NCBI RefSeq assembly: GCF_964355755.1
Contig: NC_092675.1
Span: forward strand, 2,762,312-2,826,311
Length of the DNA stretch: 64,000 bases
Source of the DNA: Antedon mediterranea
Taxonomy: Eukaryota > Echinodermata > Crinoidea > Comatulida > Antedonidae
Direction of reading: 5' to 3'
Shown: positions 38,651 to 49,961 of the stretch, one piece after another
Numbering within the stretch: the first letter of the stretch is position 1
How the letters are laid out: the number at the start of each line of letters is the position of its first letter
Made by a program: the position numbers and the translations under genes
Notes under the pieces: generated by a model
What the model saw: only the letters and a program-made list of their open reading frames with translations
The model's database searches: none
What the model was told of the DNA's origin: nothing

Positions 38651-38873
38651 TCATAGCGCTAAATAAATAAGATAATTCGAGCTTCAAAAAGTAGACCTAT
38701 AGTATAATAGGACCGGCGTGAAGTTGGACACTTATTCCTTATTCGATATTCATTTTTTTTGTGAAGTTGGATTCTTATTCGATCGACATTCACATTCACA
38801 TGTATGGGGCGCAATAATGTGTAATATTTTAATTAAATGATTTTATACTTACGGCTTAGATTAACTAGGGCTA

Positions 38874-40200
38874 TGATTTATAGGGCTATAACTTCGTTAT
38901 AAACGGCATGGACCGGGATGACGATACATGGGTTGGGGCGAGTAGGGTCCAGTCATTTCAGAAAATTACCACTTGCCCGGTCCATGCCGTCTAGCTGTCA
39001 TTTTACACCATTTTAAAACGTTACTACAATTTAACGTTTTTTAAAATAAAAAATGCAATATAACCGGATGATTTATAGGGCTATAATTACGTTATAAACG
39101 GCATGGACCGGGATGACGATACATGGGTTGGGACGAGTAGGGTCCAGTCATTTCGGAAAAATACCACTTGCCCCGGTCCATGCTGTCTAGCTGCCATTTT
39201 AAAAACGTTACCACAATTTAATTTTTTTTTAATAAAAAATGCAATATAACCGTATGATTTATAGGGCTATAATTACGTTATCAACGACATGGACCGGGAT
39301 GACGATACTTGGGTTGGGGCTAGTAGGGTCCAGTCGTTTCAGAAAAATACCACTTGCCTCGCTCCATGCCGTCTAGCTGCCATTTTACGCCATTTTAAAA
39401 CGTTACTACAATTTAAGTTTTTTTTAAATGAAAAATGTAATATAACCGGATGATAATAGGGCTATAATTACGTTATAAACGGCATGGACCGGGATGACGA
39501 TACATGGGTTGGGGCGAGTAGGGTCCAGTCATTTCAGAAAAATACCACTTGCCCGGGTCCATGCCGTCTAGCTGTCATTTTACGCCATTTTAAAACGTTA
39601 CTACAATTTAATTTTTTTTTATTTATAAAAAATGCAATATAACCGAATGATTTATAGGGCTATAATTACGTTATAAACGGCATGGACCGGGATGACGATA
39701 CATGGGTTGGGGCTAGTAGGGTACAGTCGTTTCAGAAAAATACCACTTGACCCGTTCCATGCCGTCTAGCTGCCATTTCACGCCATTTTAAAACGTTACT
39801 ACAATTTAACGTTTTTATAAAAAATGCAATATAACCGGATGATATATAGGGCTATAATTACGTTATAAACGGCATGGACCGGGATGACGATACATGGGTT
39901 GGGGCGAGTAGGGTCCAGTCATTTAAGAAAAAAACCTCTTGCCCCGGTCCATGCCGTCTAGCTGTCATTTTACGCCATTTTAAAACGTTACTACAATTTA
40001 TGTTAAAAAAAAAAAAAATGCAATATAACCGGATGATATATAGGGCTATAATTACGTTATAAACGGCATGGACCGGGATGACGATACATGGGTTGGTGCG
40101 AGTAGGGTCCAGTCATTATAGAAAAGTACCACTTGCCCCGGTCGCGCGCCCCGGTCCATGCCGTCTAGCTGTCATTTTACGCCATTTTAAAACGTTACTG
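38874..40200. repeat. ~190-bp satellite, seven units
   Basis: Seven tandem units starting near 38874, 39068, 39256, 39450, 39648, 39838 and 40032. Each contains AACGGCATGGACCGGGATGA and, about 95 bp later, the reverse complement CCCCGGTCCATGCCGT, so each unit can fold into a hairpin. Units are about 95 percent alike by eye. After the last unit the sequence resumes array-unit homology (ATGCATTTCCTCGGCTGAAA). Confidence 0.93.
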
Positions 40201-41290
40201 ATGCATTTCCTCGGCTGAAATATAGGCCTAATAGACCTACTCCTAGATGAAGATAAGATAGGCCTACAGATAGATTTCGTACTTTTTTTTGTACCGGGTA
40301 TGCATGGTATTTCAACAACAAAGTAATGATCTTTTAATATAATTATCATGGGCTGTTTCCTGCGCGGTGTAGAGCAGTTTCGATCCTCTCTTTTTGGGGG
40401 AAAGTGAATCTCTTACTTTTCGGATTTTCCCCCTTATATATTTCTCCCCTACCTAACACCCAAGAAAAATCAACCAAATATTAAACACGAGGGTTTTATA
40501 ATTGCTATTAAACAAAATTATAAAGAAATATTTGTATAATAATTGTTATTCTTTAAAACATATCAATAAAAAACTCAATGGCTTTCAGCAAAGAACTTAT
40601 AACACAAGAATCTCCTGTTCTTCAATTTGCATTCAAAACACAGTATCGGAAGTACAGGGTTAAAAGGTCAAACTGGGCGACGCCATTTCACAGCATGGAG
40701 CAGCGCCCCCTCCAAACTAGGAAGTCAATTACTCTACCCCCCTCTAGAGTATTAGCAGATCCCTCTATGATTTTGACTTTCTAATTTGATGCGGGCGCCC
40801 TACTCCTCAGTCAATTACTCTATCCCCCCCCCCCCCTAGAGCATTAGCAGATCCCCTAGAGCATTAGATAGCAGATACCCAGTTCAGACTTTTTGAAAGG
40901 TTTGAAAGAGATCAAAATAACGGACAACAGCACAGTAAGTTACAGTATGTCATATGTTTATCTAAAATCAGAGTGTGATTGCATCGGGGAAGGAAATCGA
41001 ATCGAAGAAGTGACTAGGGCCTAGGCCTAATTACATTAGGTCTATCTTGCTAGGCCTACAACAATTTCAATCAATAGGCAACCATTTGATTTCTTAAATA
41101 GACTAGGCCTAGGCTACTAGCCTAAATTCGCATATAAAGAATTATACAGGGGCCTAGATCAGACCTAATATTCACTGGCAGATCTCGTATTTCTGTCTGG
41201 GTCCGTCCCCTGTTCATACCGCTAATAGTTATACATAAGATAATTTTAGCGTAGAATAAAACCTATAATATAATAAAACCTATAAATAAA
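40200..41290 (+). promoter_or_regulatory. 5' block and noncoding exon of IFI27-like copy 1
   Basis: Second occurrence of the shared block; the noncoding exon ends at 40934 (CAACAGCACA) before GTAAGTTACAG. Compared with the other units the promoter part is altered between 40590 and 40900, where duplicated TAGAGCATTAGCAGATCC words and a C-run occur. Confidence 0.55.
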
Positions 41291-41319
41291 AACCTTCTAA
41301 AGCCCGGCGCACACTAGAG

Positions 41320-41620
41320 CTATCGGCCAAACCAACTGGCATCAAAGATTGTATTATAGCGCCGCGTACAATCTTTGCTGGCATGATGAGTAAAGGCAAA
41401 GATTGTATAGCGCCGCTACGCGTAGCGGCGCTATATAATCTTTGGTAAAGGGTCTTTCACACCTGTTCCGGCACGGTTCCGGTCCGGCGAATCGAACATC
41501 AATGTTTCGTTTTCACGCGGCTATGCCTCAATCGATATGTGCGTAGCCGCGTGAAAACGAAACATTGGCGTTCGAATTGGATTTTCCGGCGCCGTGCCGG
41601 GGAATTCGTGAGGAATCGTC
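41320..41620. mobile_element. Family J inverted-repeat element and adjoining hairpins
   Basis: Arms 41457-41525 and 41541-41603 are inverted copies (AATGTTTCGTTTTCACGCGG / CCGCGTGAAAACGAAACATT, then CGGCACGG / CCGTGCCGG). Just before it, AAAGATTGTAT and GCGCCGCTACGCGTAGCGGC form further perfect hairpins. It lies in the intron before the first coding exon of copy 1 and is absent from copies 2 and 3. Confidence 0.7.
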
Positions 41621-41767
41621 CACGCGCGTGCCGCTGAGGAAAATATCTATCGTCGTGTTTAATATTTTCTGTTTGCGTCCGATAGAACATTGTAAATCCT
41701 CATGGTGGCCAGTTTTCCCTGTCCTTCGATCAGGCGAATCAATATCGGATTTGTTTTTTTGTTTCAG

Positions 41768-42464
41768 ATGTCGAAAGTATCAGCAATAATTTGTATCACT
41801 CTTATTGCATCCATGGCAATCCAACCATCTGAAGCAGGTAATTGGCCCTAATAAGTCAGATATCTTATACATTATATCAAAAGAGTCCTGTTCGCGAACT
41901 TTCTAGATCCGCACCTGGTACCATTCCGAGTATGGCTGCGTTTTCTTGGACTGGATAGATTTTCAGATCTGATCTGAACATTCACTTTCATTATCTATCA
42001 CTAGGTTTTATTGTGAGGGAAAGTTGTCATTTCCTTAATTATTATTGGATTGGATAGTGATTATTGGAAGAATGAACAGTTATTTAATTTACATGATTTA
42101 TAATCAGAAATATCGCCTTTTTTAAAATGACACAAAATCGCTTGAATTATCTGATAAAGGATAAAAATATGTCTTTCTCTTATTGCTATTTATAGGAGTC
42201 GGTCACTGGATAGCAGGAGCTGCCGCAGCGGTAACCGCTGTTGCCATTGTCCCTGCGGCATTAGGATTTGGGGCACTAGGAATTGCGTCCGGTTCAATAG
42301 GAGCCGGAATGATGTCAGCTTCGGCTATTGCTAACGGTGGTGGTGTTCTAACTGGAGGCGTAGTGGCTACACTACAATCAGTAGGAGTTGCTGGGGCATC
42401 GTATAGTACTTATGCGGCTGCCGCTGCTGCAGGAGGCGCTGCAGTAGACTACTTCACCAATTAA
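41768..42464 (+). CDS. IFI6/IFI27 (ISG12)-like secreted small protein, copy 1
   Basis: Two coding exons, 41768-41837 and 42196-42464, in phase, 112 residues. Exon 1 encodes a signal peptide ([15 protein letters not shown] then MAIQPSEA); the phase-1 intron falls exactly at the predicted cleavage site. The mature 89 residues are almost wholly Gly, Ala, Ser and Val and match the IFI6/27 domain: [44 protein letters not shown]. In vertebrates this family is interferon-inducible, membrane-associated (mitochondria or ER) and linked to apoptosis and antiviral defence; function here is unknown. A noncoding exon ending at 40934 probably precedes it. No disabling change seen. Confidence 0.87.
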
Positions 42465-43044
42465 GATTAACGATACGCAAGTTGATAATTGCGTAAATCG
42501 TTGCGTCGCACAAATTTCCCTTTTTTGCATGAATAAGCTATAGTTAAAGAATTGTTACTCGTTTGTTTCCATTAGTTTGATCATGGAGGAATTATAGCTT
42601 CTATGGTCTGATCATCATTTAATACTTGTCTGAGTGTATTAAAGACATTGCTGGTTAGTAAAGTGCTTTAATTTACTTAAAAGCTACTAATATAAAAGTC
42701 TGCGAACTCGGTACCTACCACAGTGCAGTTATTAATTGATTTGGTTTTTGAATTATTATTATTATTAGTTGTCCAGTACTACTTTCATAAGGTGCGTAAC
42801 GTAACTGCCAATAACTGGGTATAGCAACAAACACATGAGCATACTACTGATGATGCTACTATAAACACAAACTAAAGAAAGTATTACAAAGTTAAGGTGT
42901 ATTTGAAATAATGTAAATAATGTATTTCTCATGTAAGACGAATTATTGATATTTATAAAACGGATGACAATTATTTCAAATGATGGTTCTTTATTACGAT
43001 TACATCTTCAAGGATTCAATAACTATACACTATAATATCACGGG
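42465..43044. other. 3' flank of copy 1
   Basis: Homologous to the 3' flank of copy 3 (50700-51035) and, in part, copy 2. Contains the 3' UTR; no reading frame of note. From 42766 it continues as the block that also follows copy 3 after the Penelope-like insertion (from about 52096). Confidence 0.6.
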
Positions 43045-44253
43045 TATGTACCTTTCCATTACGGTTACCGATGAGAGCGACAGGATCTCCGTCGATTCAC
43101 CATTGTTTTTCTGCAATTCGAACACATCTTGAAGTAGCTGCTTTGCTGGGTGTCACAAAACCTAAGACCCCCTAAGACCTAAGACCACGAAAGCTAAGAC
43201 CCAAGACCTAAGATTACATTTGATTTGATTTGATTTATTTCGGCATCAGTACATAAAATATCACAGACATACAATTAAAATATTTATCTTTCGCACCTGC
43301 CTTGTATTTTAACTCCAACATTTATTCTGCATGCCACACCTTAAAATTAGCACTTTTATGAAAAAGAATCGCATAAAAAGTAACAAATACATTTTTAAAT
43401 GGATGATTTTACAGACGTTTTTCTCGCACAAACATTGTTTGCGAATTTCGCATGTTTTGTTTCTATGGAACGTCAAAAGAGCAAAAATTATATAGAGGGC
43501 TGAAAACTCAGTGGAGTCAATCTATTTTAACGCATTTTTTAGTGAATATAAAGGAATAAATACTCGAAAATTAATTTTAATTTAAAAATCATGATAATAA
43601 GTTTTTTGTTTCGTTTTCTTTCTGTTTTTATACTTGTACTATTAGTGTTGCTCTTTTGGCGCTCCATAGAAACAAAAATATTGAGCATGGGGAGGAGTTA
43701 CAGTAGGCCTATACAAAGAAGCACGTATGTACAATCATCAATTTAAAGGATTTATTTATTTGTTTTTATGTGTTTGTCCTTAAAGTACTTAATAAGTCCT
43801 AATTTAGGATATTAGGTATTCAGGATAAAGTTAGTTAACAAATTTGGAGTCAAAATACAAGGCAGGTGCGAAAGAAAAACCTCCTCTGAACCAACACAAT
43901 GGAGTAAATATATACCAACAAACAACCCGTCAAGTTTGTTTGTTGTAAAGAAAAAATATACATTTATTCAACGGGCGAAAATAATATGAGTTTTTCTATG
44001 TTTTGCGGTAGTATTTAATTATATTTATGGTAATAAATGAAACCTACTATGTTTAAAATTATGTATGGATAAACAAGTATTGTTTTTTAAGTTGTAGTTT
44101 ATCTTAGAATTTGTAATCTTAGGTCTTGGGTCTTAGCTTTCGTTATCTTAGGTCTTAGGGGGTTTTAGCTTTCGTGGTCTTAGGTTTCGTGACACCCCTG
44201 CTTTGCTTCAATAAAACTCTGTTTACTTGTAATCCAATAAGGTTTTCTGTTAA
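43045..44253 (-). pseudogene. RASL12-like exon fragment, split by an insertion
   Basis: Segments 43045-43147 and 44198-44253 are a decayed copy of the small-GTPase exon at 58618-58811 (AACAATGGTGAATCGAC, GAAGTAGCTGCTTTGCTTCA), joined across a 1050-bp transposon. A one-base deletion near the 'ACAGGATCTC' site shifts the frame. Only part of the exon is present. Confidence 0.8.
43148..44197. mobile_element. Family I TIR element with 10-bp target duplication
   Basis: Ends GGGTGTCAC and GTGACACCC are perfect inverted repeats, with subterminal CTAAGACC repeats. The 10-bp CTGCTTTGCT is duplicated at 43138-43147 and 44198-44207, and the empty site is seen in the sister copy near 52456. Inside, a second inverted pair (TCGCACCTGCCTTGTATTTT at 43290 and complement at 43850) suggests a nested element. 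No transposase. A 9-11-bp duplication is typical of Mutator-like elements. Confidence 0.88.
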
Positions 44254-44340
44254 TTGGGGTGTTTCCTCTAAAGTGTAAATCGTAATATTACACCTCTTAG
44301 TTTCACGGGAAAGTGTCCCCTGAATTACTTCATCGTAAAC
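44254..44340. mobile_element. Family D fragment
   Basis: AATTGGGGTGTTTCCTCTAA and GAAAGTGTCCCCTGAAT match the element in the RASL12-like intron at 58880, so it was probably copied here together with the GTPase exon. Confidence 0.6.
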
Positions 44341-44379
44341 TCGGGAGTAAAGTTTGTGTAACAAGTTAAATTTTCTGAG

Positions 44380-45369
44380 TTATTTTCATTCGGTATGTGG
44401 GAAAAACCATGGAGGAAATATATATCTATATATTTCCTCCATGGACAAATCCAGTTCAGACTTGTTGAAAGGATTGACATGTTATGCGCGATTTGAACGA
44501 TTTGCGCAATTTGAAATTGCGCAAAAAAATCCTTGCGCAATTTTAAATTGCGCAAGAATTATTTGCGCAATTTCAAATTGCGCAAGGATTTTTTTGCGCA
44601 ATTTCAAATTGCGCAATCAACTTGCGCAATTTCAAATTGCGCAAGAAAATCTTTGCGCAATTTTAAATTGCGCTGCACAATTTGTAAATTGCGCAAGATA
44701 GTTCTTGCGCAATATGACACCTTTGCGCAATTTGAAAACGAACTGTAAATTTTCCCATACATGGCTATAGGCTAGGCCTAGGCAGAGGAGTTTAAAATTT
44801 AGTATTTTATTATATAAATAAGACCATTTCAATGAAGATAATGTTTAATACTCACTTTTTAAGTTTTTAATATTAGTTTAAGCTAGGCTATGTAACCTAG
44901 TCAGTATCAGTAGTCCAGACCCTAGCTAGGCTAGAGTAGTATAGCCGGCCGCCCGCGCCGCGCCCGCCTGGTGGAACACCACCGCTTCGTTTTCCTTCGT
45001 CGGTTCTTCGACGGTATGCTAACTTATAACAATATTTGCACTACTAAAATAAGGAAATGCGATATTTATCTTTAAATTTGAATCATTCTTAGAAATTACT
45101 ATAAAAATATGGGTGTACATGATTTCACAATCTGTCGAAAAACCTTGCGCAATTTGCAGATTACTTGCGCAATTTAATACGTTGCTTGCGCAATTTGAAA
45201 CACATGTTTCAATTCAAATTGCGCAAGGATTTTTTTTGCGCAATTTCAAATTGCGCAAATCGTTCAAATCGCGCATAACAGACACAATTGGGCCTACACT
45301 AATCATTGTGCGGCTAGAAGAAGAAGAAATATTTAGATTTACAGGTCAAAATAACGGACTATCAGCACA
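44380..45369 (+). promoter_or_regulatory. 5' block of IFI27-like copy 2, interrupted by a transposon
   Basis: Contains the GTGGGAAAAACC word, a near-perfect 38-bp palindrome (44407-44444, CCATGGAGGAAATATATAT and complement), the sequence AGTTCAGACTTGTTGAAAGG, and after the 801-bp family E element the noncoding exon ending at 45369 before GTAAGTTAACG. The insertion therefore lies in the promoter or first exon of this copy. Confidence 0.65.
44480..45280. mobile_element. Family E TIR element built of TTGCGCAA repeats
   Basis: An 801-bp element with about 40-bp near-perfect inverted ends (TGTTATGCGCGATTTGAACG and complement CGTTCAAATCGCGCATAACA), flanked by a GACA duplication (44476-44479, 45281-45284). 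Subterminal regions are arrays of the palindromic unit TTGCGCAATTTCAAATTGCG. The centre holds a GC-rich stretch (CCGGCCGCCCGCGCCGCGCC). Homologous unit 3 has no insertion at this point. Confidence 0.9.
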
Positions 45370-45851
45370 GTAAGTTAACGCATGTCATTTTTTTATCTAA
45401 AAATCAGAGTGTGATAGCAACGGGGACGTAAGAAAATCAAAGAGGTGACTAATTGGGCTATATCAATTGGGTCTATCTAATCTAAGCATACAATGTCAAT
45501 AGACGAAGTTTTTATATACAGGGGCCTAGATTAGGCCTAATATTCAGTGGCCGATCTCGTCTACTTCTGTCTGAGTCCGCCCCTGTTCATAGCGCTAAAT
45601 AAATAAGACAATTATTTTGAACTTACAAGAAGACCTAAATAGGTCTACATTTTTTTTGCATTGTCTTCTAAAAACATAGTAATTCCTCGATCAGGATGGC
45701 CAGTTCTCCATGTCATTAGACCTATAGGCCTAGGCCTACTTTTTTTGACATTGTTTTTTCTAATAAAAACATAGTAAATCCTCAGGATGGCCAGTTTTCC
45801 ATGTCGTTCGATCAGGCGAAACAATACAATTGGCTTTGTTTTTTGTTTCAG

Positions 45852-46564
45852 ATGTCAAAAGTATCGGCAATAATTTGTATCACTCTTATTGCATCTATGG
45901 CAATCCAACCATCTGAAGCAGGTAATTGGCCCTAATAAGTCGGATATCTTATACATTATCAAAAGAGTCCTGTTCGCGAACTTTCTGGTACCATTCCGGT
46001 CTTCTGAGTATGGTTGCGTTTTCTTGGTCTGAATGGAATTTCCCCATATTAGTCATCAGATCTGATCTGAACATTTTCTGTCATTATCAGTGCACTAGCC
46101 TGCACTAGGTTTTATTGTGAGGGAAAGTTGTCATTTCCTTAATTGGATTGGATAGTGGTATATTGGAAGAATGAACAGTTTATTTAATTTACACGACTTA
46201 TAATCAGAAATATCGCCTTTATATTAAATGAAACAAAATCGCTTGAATTATCTGAAAGGATAAATATGTCTTTCTCTTATTGTTATTTATAGGAGTCGGT
46301 CAATGGATAGTAGGAGCTGCTGTAGGGGTAACCACTGTTGCCATTGCCCCTGCGGCATTAGGATTTGGGGCACTAGGAATTGCGTCCGGTTCAATAGGAG
46401 CCGCAATGATGTCAGCTTCGGCTATTGCTAACGGTGGTGGTGTTCTAACTGGAGGCGTAGTGGCTACACTACAATCAGTAGGAGTTGCTGGGGCATCGTA
46501 TGCTACTTATGCGAAGGCCGCTGCTGCAGGTGGCGCTGCTACAGACTACTTATTCGAAGATTAA
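45852..46564 (+). CDS. IFI6/IFI27-like secreted small protein, copy 2
   Basis: Exons 45852-45921 and 46293-46564, in phase, 113 residues. Signal peptide identical to copy 1; mature part differs at a few sites ([40 protein letters not shown]) and gains one residue with an acidic FED end. The diagnostic [13 protein letters not shown] and [15 protein letters not shown] are unchanged. The introns are close copies of copy 1's, pointing to a recent duplication. Confidence 0.87.
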
Positions 46565-46773
46565 TGATACACAAGTTAATTGCGTAAAGCGCACAAAATT
46601 CCCTTTTTTTGCATGATAAGCTATAGTTACAATGCAATCTTCAAGGATTCAATAACTATACACTATAATATCACAGATATGTTTAACATTTCCCAAAGAG
46701 GAATTATTCATGCCATAGTTGTATATGTGATGTTTTTCATTCTATAGATGTTTTAACAATAGATATTATACTA

Positions 46774-47184
46774 CGGGCGCCATCCGGCACACATTAGTCT
46801 TTTGCAAACAATGGTTTGTCTTTTGCAAACAATGGTTTGTCTTTTGCAAACAATCGTTTCTCTTTTGCAAACAATCGTTTGTCTTTTGCAAACAATCGTT
46901 TGTCTTTTGCAAACAATCGTTTGTCTTTTGCAAACAATCGTTTGTCTTTTGCAAACAATGGTTTGTCTTTTGCAAACAATCGTTTGTCTTTTGCAAACAA
47001 TGGTTTGTCTTCTGCAAACAATGGTTTGTCTTTTGCAAACAATGGTTTGTCTTTTGCAAACAATCGTTTGTCTTTTGCAAACAATGGTTTGTCTTTTGCA
47101 AACAATGGTTTGTCTTTTGCAAACAATGGCTTTTCTTTTGCAAACAATGGTTTGTCTTTTGCAATGTGTCGGATGGCGCCCCGT
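46774..47184. mobile_element. Family F TIR element with a 21-bp satellite interior
   Basis: Inverted ends CGGGCGCCATCCGGCACACA and TGTGTCGGATGGCGCCCCG enclose about 17 tandem copies (46800-47163) of TTTTGCAAACAATGGTTTGT plus C. Each unit is itself near-palindromic (CAAAC-AT-GTTTG) and varies mainly at one site (ATGG or ATCG). Long open frames across it in all directions result from the 21-bp period and are not genes. Confidence 0.93.
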
Positions 47185-48110
47185 ATATACTAGGCCTATA
47201 TCCGTTTTCTTATATTTTACTTAAATAAAAATAACAGTTAAATATTATTCATTTTTTTATTTGTTTCATATTGCTTTGATCAACGTTTTAAGGTTATACC
47301 TCAAATTGGGCCGACAATAACAAAACAAATTTATTCAAGTTATAACAAAATATGCTTCAAAACGTGAGAAACTTTGAAGCTTAAAAATATATAATAGTCT
47401 TGTCACACGAAGTAGGCCTCTTAGAGACATCATTAATTTTAAATACAGGTATTAAGACTTTTATAAATAAGCTTAAAATTTATTTTAAGTAAGATTTTGC
47501 TATGTATTGACGAGTTTTAATGATATTGCAATATATTTTAATTTATTTTGATATAGTATTATATGCATTTTTAATGTTTATATAAATCTTATTCTAAATG
47601 TTTTTTTTCTTCAATCAGTGCAATAGGAGACCTACTAGATAGTGATTAAGTTAACCTTTTAGGAATCCTCTCCCTGCCTGGTTTTGTGTGATGTTTTCTT
47701 GTTGTTTGTCCACGTTTTATATTGTACTTTTATGGAGACAAAATAAATGAAATGAAAATGAAATTAAAAGACCTTATAGTTAATTTATCAGTCCTTTCGT
47801 CGATTTTATGCTGTCGATGTTACCTAGTTGAAATCAACTATAAATATTTCATTGGCCTGCATTGCTATTGTTCACTGGTATTTGTGCGTATTTACATATC
47901 AGGTGAAACATTATATTGAACAGGCTGCGTGAGCCCTCAGAAGAATGTTAGCTGTTGTCGAAGTAAGACATGTTATCATTTTATTTCTTTAAGACGTGGA
48001 TTTTTCTTCGATACTGTGAGTAGTTAAATTGTTCTAACAATAATGTATTTATTACATTGAATGAATTCGTTAAGTTGTTATATACCTTTCATTATTTTTA
48101 ACAATGACAA
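47185..48110. other. Spacer between units, with a LINE-like tail
   Basis: From 47339 the sequence repeats the left flank at 36711. At 47430-47757 it is interrupted by about 330 bp absent there, ending in AAATAAATGAAATGAAAATG. That short-motif tail and the CTGCCTGGTTTTGTGTGATG region are typical of a 5'-truncated CR1/L2-type retrotransposon 3' end. No coding region remains. Confidence 0.5.
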
Positions 48111-48543
48111 TGAAAGTACCGTTTAATATTTTCTATGAAACTGATGCATTTCTTCGGCTGAAATATAGCAGGCCTATAGGCCTACTCCTAGACGTTTTCA
48201 TGAAGATAAGATAGGCCTACAGATAGATTTCGTACTTTTTTCGTACCGGGTATGCATAGTAATTCAACAACAAAGTCATGATCTTTTAATATATCATGGG
48301 CTGTTTCCTGCGCGGTAGAGCAGTTTCGATCCTCTCTCTTTTTGGGGGAAAGTGAATCTCTTACTTTTCGGATTTTCCCCCTTATATATTTCTCCCCTAC
48401 CTAACACCCAAGAAAAATCAACCAAATATTAAACTCGAGGGTTGTATAATATTGCTATTAAACAAAATTATAAAGAAATATTTGTATAATAATTGTTATT
48501 CTTAAAAACATATCTCGAAAGAAAACAAGGCCAACAGCCATTA
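48110..48543. other. 5' block of copy 3, left part
   Basis: Near copy of 37690-38050 and 40200-40560 (GATAAGATAGGCCTACAGAT; GAAAGTGAATCTCTTACTTT). Interrupted at 48544 by a family G element and resuming at 49338. Confidence 0.7.
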
Positions 48544-48577
48544 AGTCGCGTGCTACAATGCATAGTGATACCGGACC

Positions 48578-48608
<31 letters not shown>

Positions 48609-49337
48609 CGACAGACAGACAGACGGACCGACCGACATAGTGAACTATACTGACCGAAATTACTGAACATGTTTAAAAATGTTGAAATGTTTAAAAACAT
48701 TTATATTTTTTTTAATTTACACGTGCGTAGCCTGTCACTTTTGACGTGCTCGTATAACGTAATTTCGAGTTGAAAAGTAAGTCAAGAAAACAGAAATCGG
48801 GCAAAAAGAGTGCGCAATAACATTTAACGCGCAGTGCGCGCGCAAAAATCTGCGCACTCATGGCAATTTTGTAAACGCTTAAAATTGCCTGAAACGTACT
48901 CTTATTTCATCGAAAATAAATTTTGAACATTTTAAGCGCGCGTACGCATGCGTTACATGCGCTACGCACGTAATTGTATTGCCATATGATGATTTATGCC
49001 CTGAAATTTATGAGTACCAAATTTTATTTAATTGTGATTCATGGTTGTTAAGATATGATTACAAACGTGATTTCGTTAAATCGTGCGTAGACCGCGTAAT
49101 TTTTTATTGCGCACCGTGAAAACATAACCACATCGATTCCTGGCCATAAGAAATATTCTGTGAAAAATTGACTTAGCTAGATTAAACTGATATCAAGATA
49201 AGGTCATAAAGCGATAAAACGCATAGTGATACCGGACCGACAGACAGACAGACCGACAGACAGACCTACAGACAGACCGACAGACAGACAGACCGACCGA
49301 CCGACATAGTGAACTATAGAGTCGCTTCCACGCGACT
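48544..49337. mobile_element. Family G element with paired GACA/GACC microsatellites
   Basis: About 794 bp with short inverted ends AGTCGCGTG and CACGCGACT. Two near-identical segments, GCATAGTGATACCGGACCGA plus a GACAGACC run ending GACATAGTGAACTATA, occur at 48558-48655 and 49220-49316. The middle is rich in GCGCGC words. Absent from the homologous position in units 1 and 5. Confidence 0.8.
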
Positions 49338-49551
49338 AAAAAAATAACTCAATGGCTTTCAGTCAAACGATTGCAAATACTGCCCTCATTTTCCCATTTG
49401 GAAATGACGTGTCATTCGGTAATGTGGGAAAAACCCAGTTCAGACTTTTTGAAAGGATTGACGCAATAGTTCTACAACACTCAATTGTGCGCCTTCCGTG
49501 TTTCAGAAGAAATATTTAGATTTACCGGTCAAAATAACTGACTACAGCACA
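49338..49551 (+). promoter_or_regulatory. Promoter-like block and noncoding exon of copy 3
   Basis: Has AACTCAATGGCTTTCAG, TTTCCCATTTGGAAATGACG, GTGGGAAAAACC and AGTTCAGACTTTTTGAAAGG in the order shared by the units, then the noncoding exon ending ACAGCACA at 49551 before GTAAGTTAACG. Conservation across units argues for a real first exon; transcription is not proven. Confidence 0.6.
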
Positions 49552-49961
49552 GTAAGTTAACGTATGTCATATTTGTGTGATTGCATCGGGGAAGGAAATC
49601 GAAGAAGTGACTAATTGGGCTACATCAATTGGGTCTATCTAATCTAAGCATACATTGTCAATTGACGAAGTATTGATTTCTTCAAAATAGATAGATGAAT
49701 AGATATATGAATTATACAGGGGCCTAAATTATGCCTAATATTCAGTGGCCGATCTCGTCTATTTCTGTCTGGGTCTGCCCTTGTTCATAGCGCTAAATAA
49801 ATAAGATAATTTGAGCTTACAACAAGTAGACCTATATAGATAGGCCTACTTTTTTGACATTGTTTCTTCTTATAAAAACATTGTGATTCCTCCAGGGTGG
49901 CCAGTTTTCCATGTCCTTCGATCAGGCGAATCAATACAATTGGCTTTGTTTTTTGTTTCAG

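Noticed and set aside
46800-47163. Regularly spaced repeats resembling a CRISPR array
   Set aside because: There are no distinct spacers, the units abut, and the genome is eukaryotic.
46766-47224. Four long overlapping reading frames of 117-140 codons on both strands
   Set aside because: All are products of a 21-bp tandem repeat free of stops in several frames; sequence such as LQTMVCL or FANNGLS repeated is translation of satellite, and the array is bounded by transposon-like inverted ends.
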